A stretch of DNA of 64,000 nucleotides from Nepenthes gracilis (taxonomy: Eukaryota > Streptophyta > Magnoliopsida > Caryophyllales > Nepenthaceae): assembly GCA_033239525.1 (NCBI GenBank), contig BSYO01000014.1, forward strand, positions 8,696,404 through 8,760,403. Reading direction: 5' to 3'. Under the pieces are notes generated by a model. It made no database searches. It was given only the letters and a program-made list of their open reading frames with translations, and had not been told where the DNA came from. This document shows, piece after piece, positions 54,171 through 64,000 of the stretch. Positions within the stretch are counted from its first letter, which is position 1. Each line of letters starts with the position of its first letter. The translations under genes were made by a program, and so were the position numbers.

Positions 54171-54605
54171 TTGAGCTTTGAGATCAGAGATTTTATTTTT
54201 CTGAAAGTCTCACCATCCGAGGGAACATTGCAATTTGGAGTGAAGGGTAAACTCAAGTTACGATTTATTGGTCCTTTTGAGGTTCTACAAAAGATCGGAG
54301 AAGTAGCTTACAGATTAGCACTACCGCCAAGTCTAACAGAAGTACATAACGTGTTCCATGTGTCCATACTCCGGAAGTATGTTTACGATCCTACACACAT
54401 AATTGAATTCGAACCCTTGGAAATCAATAAGGATTTATCCTATGTTGAGGAGCCACTGCAAATTCTCGACCAGAGAGAGCAAAGGCTGCGTACAAGGACG
54501 GTTCCCCTGGTAAAAGTGCTCTGGAGAATCACTCCCTTGAAAAAGCCACATGGGAACGAGAAGAAGAAATCTAGAGCAAGTATCCCCACTTGTTTGATAA
54601 GGTAA
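54171..54605 (+). pseudogene. Element F integrase C-terminus with chromodomain-like tail
   Basis: A 144-codon open frame, the longest in F. It reads [57 protein letters not shown], then [20 protein letters not shown] and VPLVKVLWR, the Tekay chromodomain-type region. The last approximately 20 codons are shifted out of the family frame. Chromodomain-like tails are thought to target integration to particular chromatin. Confidence 0.9.
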
Positions 54606-54616
54606 TAATTTTATTT

Positions 54617-54654
54617 AAATTTCAGGGATAAAATTTCTTTAAGTAGGGGAGAAT
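54617..54654 (+). promoter_or_regulatory. PPT of element F
   Basis: AAGTAGGGGAGAAT directly precedes the 3' LTR. Upstream, 'aaatttcagg' and 'gataaaattt' are the decayed hairpin seen intact in A and B. Confidence 0.8.
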
Positions 54655-55725
54655 TGTGAGATCCCGAAATCAAACAAGCTTAAAATTAAAGTAAAATATT
54701 GCCACTTAAAAACCGGAGTGTTTTGATTTCAACTTAAACCGGAGTGGCCTTACACCTCTGGAAGACCAAAACTAATGGTAATCAAAATGTTAACCGGTGT
54801 CAAAATGTTGACCAGGGTCAAGATGGTAGCCAATGTCAAGACGTTGACCGGCGTCAAGATGTTGACCGAAAGGTTGACCGAAGGGTTGTCTGATTTTTAG
54901 AAATATTGACCGACCTTGAATAAGAGAAAAGAAACGTTGGTCGGCTTTGAGTAAAAGTTGGCCGGATTAGAGTAAGAAGCGTTGACTGAAAAAGTTAACC
55001 AATAGAAATGTTGACCGACCTTGAAGAAAATGTTGACTAGCTAGAATTGACTACCGAATTCAAAAATTTTGACCAGGATAAACTAAGGGCAAACTAAAGA
55101 CAAGGGCCAACTTTATTGTTTAGACGGTTAGGTCCCAACTAGATCCGAATCTAATCAGAGCAAGTGAACTACCCCGTTAACCTTCTAGATGAAAGTACTA
55201 AGTAGGTAACTTACCCGACTCACTCCCACCTAAACCCTTAAGAGAAGTACCAAGTAGGTAACCCACCCCACTTACTCCACCTAATCCCTCCTCTTTATAT
55301 ATTGAGCTCCAATTAAGGGACGGGTGTGAAATTTCTGGCGAGGAAGAAGGATAAGAAGTAAAGAAGGAGAAAAAGTTTCAAGTCAGTCGGAGTAGGTGAT
55401 CAACAGTAAGGCAAGTGTACCTTTCCTTTTTAAACCTAGATTTTAAGAATATTTCTAAAGTAAGTGTACTCCCCCTTTTTAAATTCAGATTTTAAGTATA
55501 CTTCTATTTTTAAGTCCCGACTTTATGAGTGTGAATGTAAATGCTTTGGCAGGTTATTAGATTGGCTTCAGTTACATATTTTGTGGATATCGAGTAAGGG
55601 TCCTAGATGGCATCTATGATCCTGTGATTGGGAGGCATGACCGGCCCGGACCAGATCATCGAAACCTTGGTAACAGTTTTGGGAGGTCGCTGGCGGAATG
55701 CAAAAAAAAAATCCGTTCCGTCAAA
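54655..55725 (+). repeat. Element F 3' LTR with internal deletion
   Basis: It starts TGTGAGATCCC and matches 47792 to about 48630, then jumps at about 55528 to sequence matching 49785 onward. About 1.15 kb, including the leader and the 45 bp repeats, is missing. It ends '...ccgtcaaa' (CGTCACA in the 5' copy), followed by TSD taagg. Confidence 0.9.
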
Positions 55726-55730
55726 TAAGG
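55726..55730. repeat. Right TSD of element F (taagg)
   Basis: It is identical to 47787-47791. Confidence 0.9.
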
Positions 55731-56100
55731 ATACATCGAATACAGCTCAATCTTAAAGAAAATCCAAACTTCTCGGAATAGATCAAACAAATCATCGATT
55801 ATTGGGGGGGATACATTTTTCATTCTCAGACAATTCAAACATAAACCCGTCAATCAATCTTTCTTCATTGAAGAGCACTGAATCACCACACGCCTAGACA
55901 CTTGGCCAAACAAAACCTTTCTTAACTGATTCTACAATTGCTGCCTCGATTTCTTCAACTCAAATGGAACCATCCCATAAGGAACCTTCAAAACAGGCGC
56001 AGATTCGAGCACAACATTAAAAACAAACTTGATCTCTTGATCCGAGAACCATGCAAATCAAACCTCTAGAAAAACATCTTCAACTTGCAAATGACCACTT
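55731..56100 (-). pseudogene. Element G RT start and PR-RT linker, upstream of element F
   Basis: The minus strand reads (from 56100 down) VEDVFLEV, EIKFVFNVV, APVLKVPYGMVPFELKKSRQ, then PPIIDDLFDLF and FFKIELYSMYP. This is the conserved linker (DVFPEDLPGL...APYRMAPAEL) and RT fingers up to motif A. F sits directly after, in the GYHQL position. Confidence 0.85.
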
Positions 56101-57612
56101 GCAATGTCGAAAATCAACATTCAAGCCTTCTTACTGATCCTTCATTGGAACTTCGAAGACTCATATCTCAAAATGCAGAATGGAACGGTATTACCAAAAG
56201 TCTTCCATGACTGAAGATTCGACTCTAACTTCAAGAGCTATAACTGCAAATGTTCCATTTGGAATCGTCTAAAACCGTCTTGACTCCTGTCCGGATGTCT
56301 GGGATTCGAATGATTCTTTGATAAATGGTATATCTGGCTGTAATTTGAAGCAGACTTCATTTCTGATGAAGCAAACTCGTATCATGCACTTCTTCCCACT
56401 AAACTTGCAAGCTGATCTTACAAGCTTAAACTTCAGGGAGGAAAACATTGCTTCATCTGGCTTTCTTTTAGCTTGTCCTTTGGAGGTAAACGAGTTCATC
56501 TTTTGAACTCTAATTTCTTTTGGAAATGCTTCTCCTAGAGCTGCTCCTACTTGATCAATAAAGCGTGATCTAGCTCCTCACTATGAGTCCAAGGTCGGAA
56601 TAACACTGACTGCTTCCAAATTGAATCTTGAAGTCCTCAGCTATTATCCTGCTTTAACACATCTTTCAAATTTTTCAACCTCTTCCTTAGAATTGCTTTA
56701 GAAGGTCGAACCTCGAACTCTTCATCTATTGATTCTTCAGTGATGAAAAATTTATGGGAATGATTATCCACCCGATCACAACAATGAGTGAAAATGGGCA
56801 ATCCTTTAGTCTTCCTCCTATCCCAACTGTAACTTTTAATATCTACTCGATCAGTATCTTCACTGCCAACGAAAGTAGACTTGCACTTTATGTCTTTTAT
56901 TTGGTAAAGGTTGTCCAATAAGATTCTACAACTTCTCTTGCGAAGAGAAACAAGTTGACTTGACATAACCTTCTTCATCTTTGTATGCGGCTTCTAATTT
57001 TGACAAATCTTCATTCCTTCACAGGGACACAACGATCACATCTCGCTTTATGCATGCCATCCATGGGGAGAGCCATACTAGTCTTCTCTGTATCGTTTCA
57101 ATTTTATTGGATGTCTCCGAAGAGACATTCCAAATGATCTCCTCATTTTCCTGGCCCAAAATAAGGTGCTGAAAGTCCCACTATCGGCTCGCCTACATCT
57201 AGTCGGCCAAAACCTCCTTCTACTCCACGAGATTTCGGACTGACCAGCTCTATCACATACCACTCTTCCGACTAAAACCTCCTTCTACTTTATGAGATTT
57301 CGGACCAACTCTATCTTAGACTAATACTCTTCCAGAATTGCAAATCCAAGAAAATCTCCACATATAACAGAAACCAAATAAAATTCTAATTCAACTACTA
57401 TATCAAGCCATACATTATGACACTTGTGCGACTCATCATTATCAGATTATTATCCTTCAAATCCATACCCAAACCTCTACGATTCGACCTCATAATTCAA
57501 ACCCAAACCTCCACAACTCAATTTTTTTTTATTATCAATCAAAGGTAGTACTTATCATACCAAAATGTTCAGCAAATTATTTATCCAAAATAACCTAAGG
57601 TACCTCTCCTTA
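56101..57612 (-). pseudogene. gag: Element G gag and protease region, strongly decayed
   Basis: The minus-strand start near 57530 resembles H gag ('gataa(t/c)aaaaaa...ggaggttCggg'). Pieces such as LRKRLKNLKDVLKQD (56690-56640), 'HALLIKSEQL*EKHFQKK' and a lysine-rich stretch correspond to the Gag C-terminus of H. No intact knuckle or protease motif is visible. The frames 56978-56637 and 57263-57078 are the longest pieces. Confidence 0.6.
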
Positions 57613-57633
57613 TGATTTTTTTTATACCACTTC
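57613..57633 (-). promoter_or_regulatory. Decayed PBS of element G
   Basis: On the minus strand 'agaagTGGTATaaaa' follows the LTR. Only TGGTAT of the tRNA-Met site is kept. The leader words 'gagaggtaccttaggtt' are still close to those of A, B and F. Confidence 0.6.
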
Positions 57634-60206
57634 TGTCATGAATCCGAACCAAGTATGTCAATTTAAATAATTAATTATAATTTTTAAAATTTAAAATCCC
57701 AAATAATTTTAAATAAATAATACTAAATCCTAAAATTCGGATGTGATAAATCAAAATATGCAACTCAATAAAATTAAATTCTCACAAGATCTCATCGGAC
57801 AACCATCCGGACAATATAAATATGACCTGCCCTACAATCATTGTAAGGGAGGTAATAGATTAACTAAAATCATGAATCAGACATAATAAAATATCCCAAC
57901 TATTTTCAGAATATATATATCCATGGGCCTATGCCCAACCAAATTTCAAAATACAATCACCTCAAATTTTAATTTAAACAATAACAAACTAAAACTCACC
58001 AAATCAAATGAATAGGTGATAGATTACGTCCATACTTCTACAATGCGCCTGAACCTTTTACTCTGAAGGGACAAAATAAAAAACGTGAGCTAAGCGCTCA
58101 ACGAGTTCATATTTATACAAAATGAGTCCAATGAATTAGAAAGAATGTCAAATGTATGAAAATTCAGTCAAATTACAGAATAAATCCAAATCTCCGATAA
58201 GACAAATCCAATAGAAATCCAAAATTTAAATTTTAAAATCTAATGGTAGTCTTGTACTCAAATCAAATGTTTAAATCCAAACAAATGTCCAAATTTTAAA
58301 AATAGCCCTCGTCAGGATGTATATATACATAAATATATATATATTATCAAAACAGAGGTGATCCGGATCAATTTCAAAGCCGATGTCGATCCGAGTCTAA
58401 ATTTAAGTCCAAGTCTAAGCCCAAATCCAAGGCTCGATCAGCTTGTGATTTGGGGCAGAATTTGATAGTCGGATGATTCAATAGCGTGTGCAGAAATCGA
58501 AGCAGCGTCACAATAAATATTTCAAATATCCAAATCAAGACATATAGTCAAAATCATTTGTACGAGACATACCAAGGCCCAACTATGGGCAAAATCGAAA
58601 AAACTCAAATTTAAGTCCAAAAATCCATATCTAAATCAAATTCCAATACCAATCAATGCAAAAATATAAATTATGTACGAAATTTAGGTTCTGATTATTG
58701 AAAGACTAATTTGAAAAAGGGTTATACATAATCTCGGTAACCTTAGGCTAAAATCCATGTACTCTATACCCATAATAAGGTTGCTCATTATGTTTTGCCA
58801 CTTGCAATTTTGGGTGCAATACTCAAGTTTATCGGATATATTAGGACGTCTGAATATATTCTAAGGTCAAGTCAAATTATCCAAATTGGAAGAGTCACTA
58901 CTCCAAACCTTTCCTACTGCAGGAAAGGGATTTCTAAATAACAATATCTTCTCGTCGGAAGCTGGCTAGAGTGTTCAATTTTTAAATTCAAATGTAGTAA
59001 CCACAACCTGAGACGTGCATGTGAAAATACATGACAATGTAAAGTTTCATGTTCATTTTCATATAAATATACTGATATAAAATATACAGTTTTTATAAAT
59101 TATTTAGGCTTTTAGAAAAATATTAAACTCTCCAAAAATCATAAAATTCAGTCCGAAAATTTCTAAATTATCCAATGAACTATACATGCATGTCCAAAAT
59201 AAACACATCAGGTGTATAAAAAAATAATACAAGTTAGTAAAAATTCTAAATAGTATCCAAAATAAATCAAATGCTAAATTATACCAAAGAAGGGTTTAAC
59301 AGATACTTATCTTGACATCATATTTTGCAGATCTGAAGAAAGGAAGTCCTGAACTACCCAAATCGACACTTTCTCTCTCCACCTCATGCGCTGCCTATGC
59401 CTCCCCCGTTATCTCTCTTTCTCTCTCTTCACGTTTCTCCTTCTTCGTGCACCTCCTGCAGTAGCGGTGGCTCCAGCAATGGGCAATGATGGAGGTAGCA
59501 ATGGCAGCACCAGATGGCAGCAACAGTGATAGACGGTGGCATCACCCATGGTGCCCTCTCTCTCTCCTTCGGTCGTAACCCTACCAGTGCCCCTTTTCAC
59601 CCAAATTCTCCCTATTCAACCAATGTTTCACAAAATTATCACATGTAACCCCAAAATCAACATCCACAAAGAGAATGAAAGGATTTACTTATCTTAATTT
59701 TACTGATTTCTTTCGAAAACGGTGGCAAACGGACAACGGCCATTTTAGCTTTGTCTCTCGATTCCGTCCTCTACGAACTCTGAAGTACAACATTGAGGAT
59801 AGCATCATGGAGAGTGCTTTGCCGGCTTCCATTCCCGATGTCAAGAGCCCCAGTGATGGCAGCAACAGCGGTCACGGACCGGCCTCCTCTCCCCTCTCTC
59901 CTCTCTATTCCCCCCTCCGCTTTCTCCTTCTCTCTTCTCGACGCTGTCCTTATCCTATTTCTAATATTTTAGTTTAAAAAATATATATTATATATATTAT
60001 CATTATATTATTTTATATTTTTATTTTCTTTTATTTTAAAATCCAAATGAATATTTGGGTGACAACATGGACGCACCTAGGGCGCTAACCCAACCGATCA
60101 TAATATCCTTTCAAATTTTACAATATTAAATTAATTTTTACAACATCCAAATTATTTAAAATTATAATTAATATTAAATAATCTAATAAAAATATGGGAT
60201 ATTACA
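57634..60206 (-). repeat. Element G right LTR (5' LTR in element sense)
   Basis: It starts TGTCATGAATCC and ends GGGATATTACA, followed by agata. It is longer than the left copy by the 59105-59650 segment, which has its own minus-strand GA-rich tract (59370-59440). An intact GAGC-N5-GCTC hairpin lies at 58087-58099. Confidence 0.9.
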
Positions 60207-60211
60207 AGATA
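60207..60211. repeat. Right TSD of element G (agata)
   Basis: It is identical to 43873-43877. H RT continues on both sides. Confidence 0.92.
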
Positions 60212-61085
60212 CTTGCAACTAATCAAACAAATCATCAATCATAAGGAGGGGATACTTGTTTTTTATTGGAATCTTGTTCAACTCTCATTAATGGACACAT
60301 AATCTCATCGAACCATTTTTATTCTTCATAGATAGCACAGAAGCACCCCACAGTGAAACACTAGGCTGAATAAATTATTTTTTCAACAAATTCTACAACT
60401 GCCATTTTAATTTCTTCAACTTAGGACCATTATATAACTAGCCTTTGATATCTACACTGACCTTGAAATCACATCAATAGAAAATTTAATTTTCTAATTT
60501 GGAGGCAAGCTAGACAAATCCTCAAAGAAAATATCTTCAAATTCACAAACAACTAAAATATTCTTAACCACATCGAATGACTCCTCGAAGTGGTCACATA
60601 TGCTACATAAGCTTGGCACCCTTCATGTTTTAGATGGCTTGCATGAAGAGCCAAAATTAATCCCATAGCTTCCTTTCCAATTCGACCTTAAAACTCAAAG
60701 GATTCATACCCGAAAATGCAAAACAAAATAGATTTATGAAAGCAGTCCACCGTAGCATGATAACACACTAGCCAATTCATCTCAGGATAACATAGAAGTC
60801 TGGTATATCTAATATAATCAAATCAGCCAACAATTTATAGCCACTAACCCAAACCAAACATCGGGGACACACAATATTAGTTATCATTGATTTATCCACC
60901 AAGGTAGACACAATTAAAGCACTTTTTAAAAATTGGAGTGGTACACACAAATCTAAGGGCCACTGGAAAATACGTAGTCATGATATCAATCAGAACATGA
61001 GCCATAGTCAAAAATTTGTGAAGTACCTTCAACCACAAACGTGTTCTCTCTGGCATCATGGGTGGCTGCTGCATACGCTCTGTCT
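60212..61085 (-). pseudogene. Element H protease, linker and RT start
   Basis: Minus strand. The PR remnant reads AHVLIDIMTTYFPVALRF (near 60990-60940), where the family has VLFDSGATHSFV, so the active site is lost. Then come LALHASHLKHEGCQAYVAY, a decayed linker, FIQPSVSLWGASVLSMKNKN, MRLCV, KIPIKNKYPLLMIDDLFD and a stop. RT continues at 43877 beyond G. It is closely related to F and G. Confidence 0.85.
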
Positions 61086-62059
61086 AAAGCTATTGGCCTC
61101 TTATCTGAACTCTTGCTTCTTAGAGATGGACAATCTTTTGCTTGATGGTCCATCTAGCCATAATTAAAACAGGCTCCACTCTGACAGAAGCAAACTCACC
61201 TAACACGGTTCTTCTTGCAAAATTCACATGCAGATCCCACAAATTGGGGCTTTGGAGGAGAAGACTTCACTCCAACTAATTTCGCTTTCTCCTAGCCTCT
61301 ATACTTTGAATGTGAGCCTCCACCTCGCGAACTCTAGCCTCGATGCTCCGATCTCCTCTGGAAATACTTCTCCTAAAATTGGTCCTACTCAATTAGTAAG
61401 GCCCGATCAAGCACCTCGTTATATGTACTCAAATGAAGGGGCACCAGCTGCTTTGTAATTGAATCATTTAGCCCTTGCAAAAATTTTAGAGCCCTCAGAG
61501 TCTCATCCCCAACAAGACGCAGAGCAAACTAGGACAACTTAGTAAATTAAATGTCATACTCAACCACAGTCTTGTTTCCTTACCACAATCAACTAAACTA
61601 ACCTCATTTGATCTCCCAAACATTGGATGGAAAGAACTTTTTTAGAAAAGCCTCCTTGAAAACATCCCAAGAATTTTCCTCATTCTCCTATCCCAAAATG
61701 TGGCACTAGGCATCCCACCATTAGATAGCCTTGCGAACCAATTTATACGTGGCAAACTTTACTTTTTCCTCTTTAGAGTAATCAATAGCCTCAAACATCC
61801 TTTCTATCTTCTGAATCAAGTTCTCGGTCTTTATCGGATCAAATTCACCTAAAAATCCTAGAACATACTCTCCCTTAAACCTATCAAATGGCATCTTGCC
61901 TTAGCCTTGCTTGTCCATCCTCCTCATAGCCGCCAAATCATGGTCTTGCTTCCAAATCAATCTATCCATAATGTTTCTCATGCAACTTATCATAACAAGC
62001 TAATCATCTTCTCAACTAGAACCCGAACCTCCAATACTAGATTTTTTGTTATCCGCCAT
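61086..62059 (-). pseudogene. gag: Element H gag
   Basis: The likely start is the ATG at 62059 (MADNKKSSIGGSGSS), about 105 bp after the LTR. It is followed by DRLIWKQDHDLAAMRRMDKQ, GEFDPIKTENLIQKIERMFE, KFATYKLV and EAFLKKFFPSNVWEIK. The C-terminal knuckle reads ACFNYG*MDHQAKDCPS, with one Cys changed to Tyr and a stop. There are about ten in-frame stops. It is the ancestor-type Gag of the F/G/H group. Confidence 0.85.
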
Positions 62060-62145
62060 TGGTAATACCTATCATGCAAAATATTCAAATAAGTCATCTC
62101 ACCCAAAATGATCCAAATAGACCCAAAACGTCTCTCGTTATAACT

Positions 62146-62163
62146 TTTCTTTGATACCATTCA
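62146..62163 (-). promoter_or_regulatory. PBS of element H (tRNA-iMet type, decayed)
   Basis: The minus strand reads TGAATGGTATCAAAG. TGGTATCA is intact. It lies directly inside the LTR boundary near 62164. Confidence 0.7.
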
Positions 62164-62541
62164 CAGTCACAAATCCAATCCAAAGTAGGTCTAATAATAA
62201 TACTTCACAAAATTAAAATCCCAATAAACATAATACTAAATGATAAATCCCCAATTCCGGTGTGACTGATCAGACATACTCAGGACCAAACAAATCACGA
62301 CCTATATAGAATCTCATCGGATATAAATTCGGACTACATAAAAATAACATGTTATCTCATATAATAATGGAGATATCCAAATAATGACAATAACTCATCC
62401 ACATAATATGATAAATCTAAATATTATCAATACAAGATCCAAAGGCCTACACGCGACCGCTACCAATATCCAAAATACACCCCCATGATCTGGATACAAA
62501 TCAAATAAAACATCCATACTCACCAAGTGAATAATGCTACG
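62164..62541 (-). repeat. Element H 5' LTR, end portion, cut by element I
   Basis: It aligns with the first 370 bp of the G LTRs ('aataatactaaat', 'ttccggtgtga', 'aatctcatcgga'). The terminal TG is mutated. It is interrupted at 62542 by the I LTR. Confidence 0.75.
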
Positions 62542-64000
62542 TATGAGATCCCAAAATCAAAGAAGTTTAAAATCAAAGTAAAATATTACTACTTAAAAAT
62601 TGGAGTATTTTGATTTTGACTTAAATCGGAGTGGCCTTACACTACTGGAAGATTGGAACTAATGGTAATCAAAATGTTGACCGGTGTCATGATATTGGCC
62701 GGCATCAAAATGTTGACCAACGTCAATATATTGACCATTGTCAAAATGTTGACCAACGTCAATATATTGACCATTGTCAAAATGTTGACTGGTGTCAAGA
62801 TGTTGATCGGCATCAAGATGTTGACCGACAGGTTGACCAAAAGGTTGATCAGTTTTTAGAAATGTTGACCGACCTTGAATAAGAGAAAAGAAACAATTAG
62901 CCAGCTTTGAATAAAAGTTGGGCCGGATTAGAGTAAGAAGCGTTGACCGAAAAAGTTGGCCAATAGAAAGGTTGGCCGACTTTGAAGAAAGGTTGACTAG
63001 CTAGAATTAACTACCGAATTTAGAAATTTTGACTAGGATAAATTAAGGGTAAATTGAAGGCAAGGGCCAACTTTGTTGTTTAGACGGTTAGATCTCAACT
63101 AGATCCAAATCTAATTAGAGTAAGTGAACTATCTCGTTGACCTTCTAGATGAAAGTACCAAGTAGGTAACTTACCTCACTCACTCCCACTTAACCCCTAA
63201 AGGGAAGTATCAAGTAGGTAACCCACCCCACTTACTCCACCTAATCCCTTCTCTTTATATACTGAGCTCTAGTTGAGGGTCGGGTGTGGAATTTCTGGCG
63301 ATGAAGAAGGGTAAGGAGTGAAGAAGGAGAAAAAGCATCAAGTCAGTCGGATTGGACGGTCAACAGTCAGGCAAGTGTACATTTCCTTTTTAAACTCAGA
63401 TTTTACCTCTGTTTTCAAGACCCGGCTTTAAGAAAAATTGTAAGTGTTCTCTTCAGATTTAAATACTTCAACATATAGTATATTAGACTTGCTGTTTTAA
63501 TTACCACTGGATAAGCTGTATCTCTGATGTCATGCTTGCCGAACGATTGGACTGAAATTATGATTTCAATTTCATAGTTAATTCATGCTTTTTGCTTTCC
63601 GCTTTCTGCTCAACTTATGATTAAACTTGAATTGTATAAAAAAAGAAGAAGTAAACCGACTTTGAGTCATAATAAAGAATTATTGACCGGAATGAGATTT
63701 ATGGATTTGAAACTGACTTCATGTCAATTGAAAGTCTTTTTACTTTATCGGAATAAGAAAAATGAATTTGAATCGGCTTTGTAATATGACGACCGAAAGC
63801 TTTGTGCCCGTCTGGAATGTGAACTAAAGAAGTGAACCGACCTTATGACAAGATAAATAAGATCGAACTTTAACACTGGGAGATAAAGTTTTCCGGCATG
63901 CCTTAGAATATTATGGTGGTAATCAAGGATAACGAAAGGGAGCCGTCCTCGGGGCTTTGTACAAGGAGGAAGTGAGAGCCGTCCTCAGGGCTTCGTACAA
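62542..64000 (+). mobile_element. Element I: F-family LTR, running off the window
   Basis: It starts TATGAGATCCC (TGTGAGATCCC in F) and matches the F 5' LTR from 47792 to about 49250. This includes the TTGAC array, the direct repeats, the TATA box (63254-63262) and the start of the 45 bp repeats at the window end. Whether it is a 5' LTR, 3' LTR or solo LTR cannot be seen. Its left target flank would be ctacg (62537-62541). Confidence 0.9.
62664..62860. repeat. 21 bp tandem array with TTGACC motifs in the I LTR
   Basis: About nine units have the form 'atgttgaccaacgtcaatat'. It is more expanded than in either F LTR. Frames through it on both strands (62631-62882, 62653-62859, 62840-62637) show seven-residue periodicity from the repeat and are not genes. 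Confidence 0.88.

Larger units (their letters stand above)
47792..55725 (+). mobile_element. Element F: Tekay/Del-type chromovirus, nearly complete but mutated
   Basis: The 5' LTR is 47792-49981 (2190 bp) and the 3' LTR 54655-55725 (1071 bp, internally deleted). TSD is taagg. A tRNA-Met primer site, gag, PR, RT, RNase H, integrase with chromodomain-like tail and a PPT follow in canonical order on the plus strand. LTR divergence is about 8-10% by eye. Stops and shifts occur in nearly every domain, and RT motif A has its catalytic Asp changed to Asn. Confidence 0.95.
43878..60206 (-). mobile_element. Element G: degraded chromovirus on the minus strand, carrying element F
   Basis: LTRs are 43878-45882 (2005 bp) and 57634-60206 (2573 bp), with TSD agata on both sides. 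The target lies in the RT of element H. The orientation is minus: hairpin and PPT at 45883-45918, a decayed tRNA-Met primer site just left of 57634, and decayed gag, PR-RT linker, RT, RNase H and integrase in the right order. LTR divergence is about 12% by eye. F is inserted in its RT. Confidence 0.92.

Noticed and set aside
62631..62882. Repetitive 67-83 codon frames on both strands
   Set aside because: The 21 bp tandem period is a multiple of three, so all frames stay open by chance. The sequence is LTR promoter DNA.

Overview
The window is repeat-dense plant nuclear DNA. I see no cellular gene, structural RNA gene or CRISPR array. It consists of nested LTR retrotransposons of the Ty3/gypsy superfamily. 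The host is a flowering plant: the window has Tekay/Del-type chromovirus polyproteins, a Tat-lineage element with two RNase H domains and an antisense extra ORF, and primer binding sites for plant initiator tRNA-Met and a tRNA-Asp-like primer. The species cannot be named from this. Element letters (A to J) are mine.

Layout. 1-739: a piece of an LTR related to element B, joined to a short inverted piece of the same kind of LTR. 740-3075: unassigned non-coding DNA, including an LTR-like stretch with a TATA box and a 61-63 bp tandem repeat. 3076-43801: element C, an old plus-strand chromovirus full of stops. C has received solo LTR E (4219-6528, TSD ctact) in its 5' LTR, solo LTR J (8587-about 10595) in gag, element A (10729-28130, TSD gcact) in gag, and element D (32444-42591, TSD aaaag) in its 3' LTR. 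A itself carries element B (18079-26832, TSD atatc) in one LTR. 43803-62541: element H, an old minus-strand chromovirus remnant. H is split in its reverse transcriptase by element G (43878-60206, TSD agata), and G is split in its reverse transcriptase by element F (47792-55725, TSD taagg). 62542-64000: the LTR of another F-family element, I, running off the window. There are thus two independent three-level nests, C>A>B and H>G>F. In the C nest, by-eye LTR divergence falls from C (over 10%) to A (about 3%) to B (about 2%), with D at about 1%. In the H nest it falls from G (about 12%) to F (about 8-10%).

How the parts relate. C, F, G and H encode or once encoded Gag, protease (PR), reverse transcriptase (RT), RNase H (RNH), integrase (INT) and a chromodomain-like tail; all are broken here. 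A and B have 2.4-2.8 kb LTRs and 3.2-3.9 kb internal regions in which I recognise no protein, so they look like large non-autonomous derivatives (LARD-like). They share with F and G the tRNA-Met primer site, a conserved leader after it, and a hairpin plus polypurine tract (PPT) before the 3' LTR, which suggests that relatives of F or G copied them in trans. D is a young Tat element with a complete layout but frameshifted genes. Its plus-strand antisense ORF carries an intron that splices in frame.

The most interesting signals are the A/B non-coding families with shared leader motifs, LTR hairpins and a second PPT-like tract; the W-box (TTGAC) arrays and AC-type repeats upstream of the TATA box in the F/I LTRs; and the intron-bearing antisense ORF of D. 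Many one- or two-base indels between young LTR pairs, an N at 15672 and a tandem duplication around it suggest unpolished long-read assembly, so some frameshifts may be artefacts.
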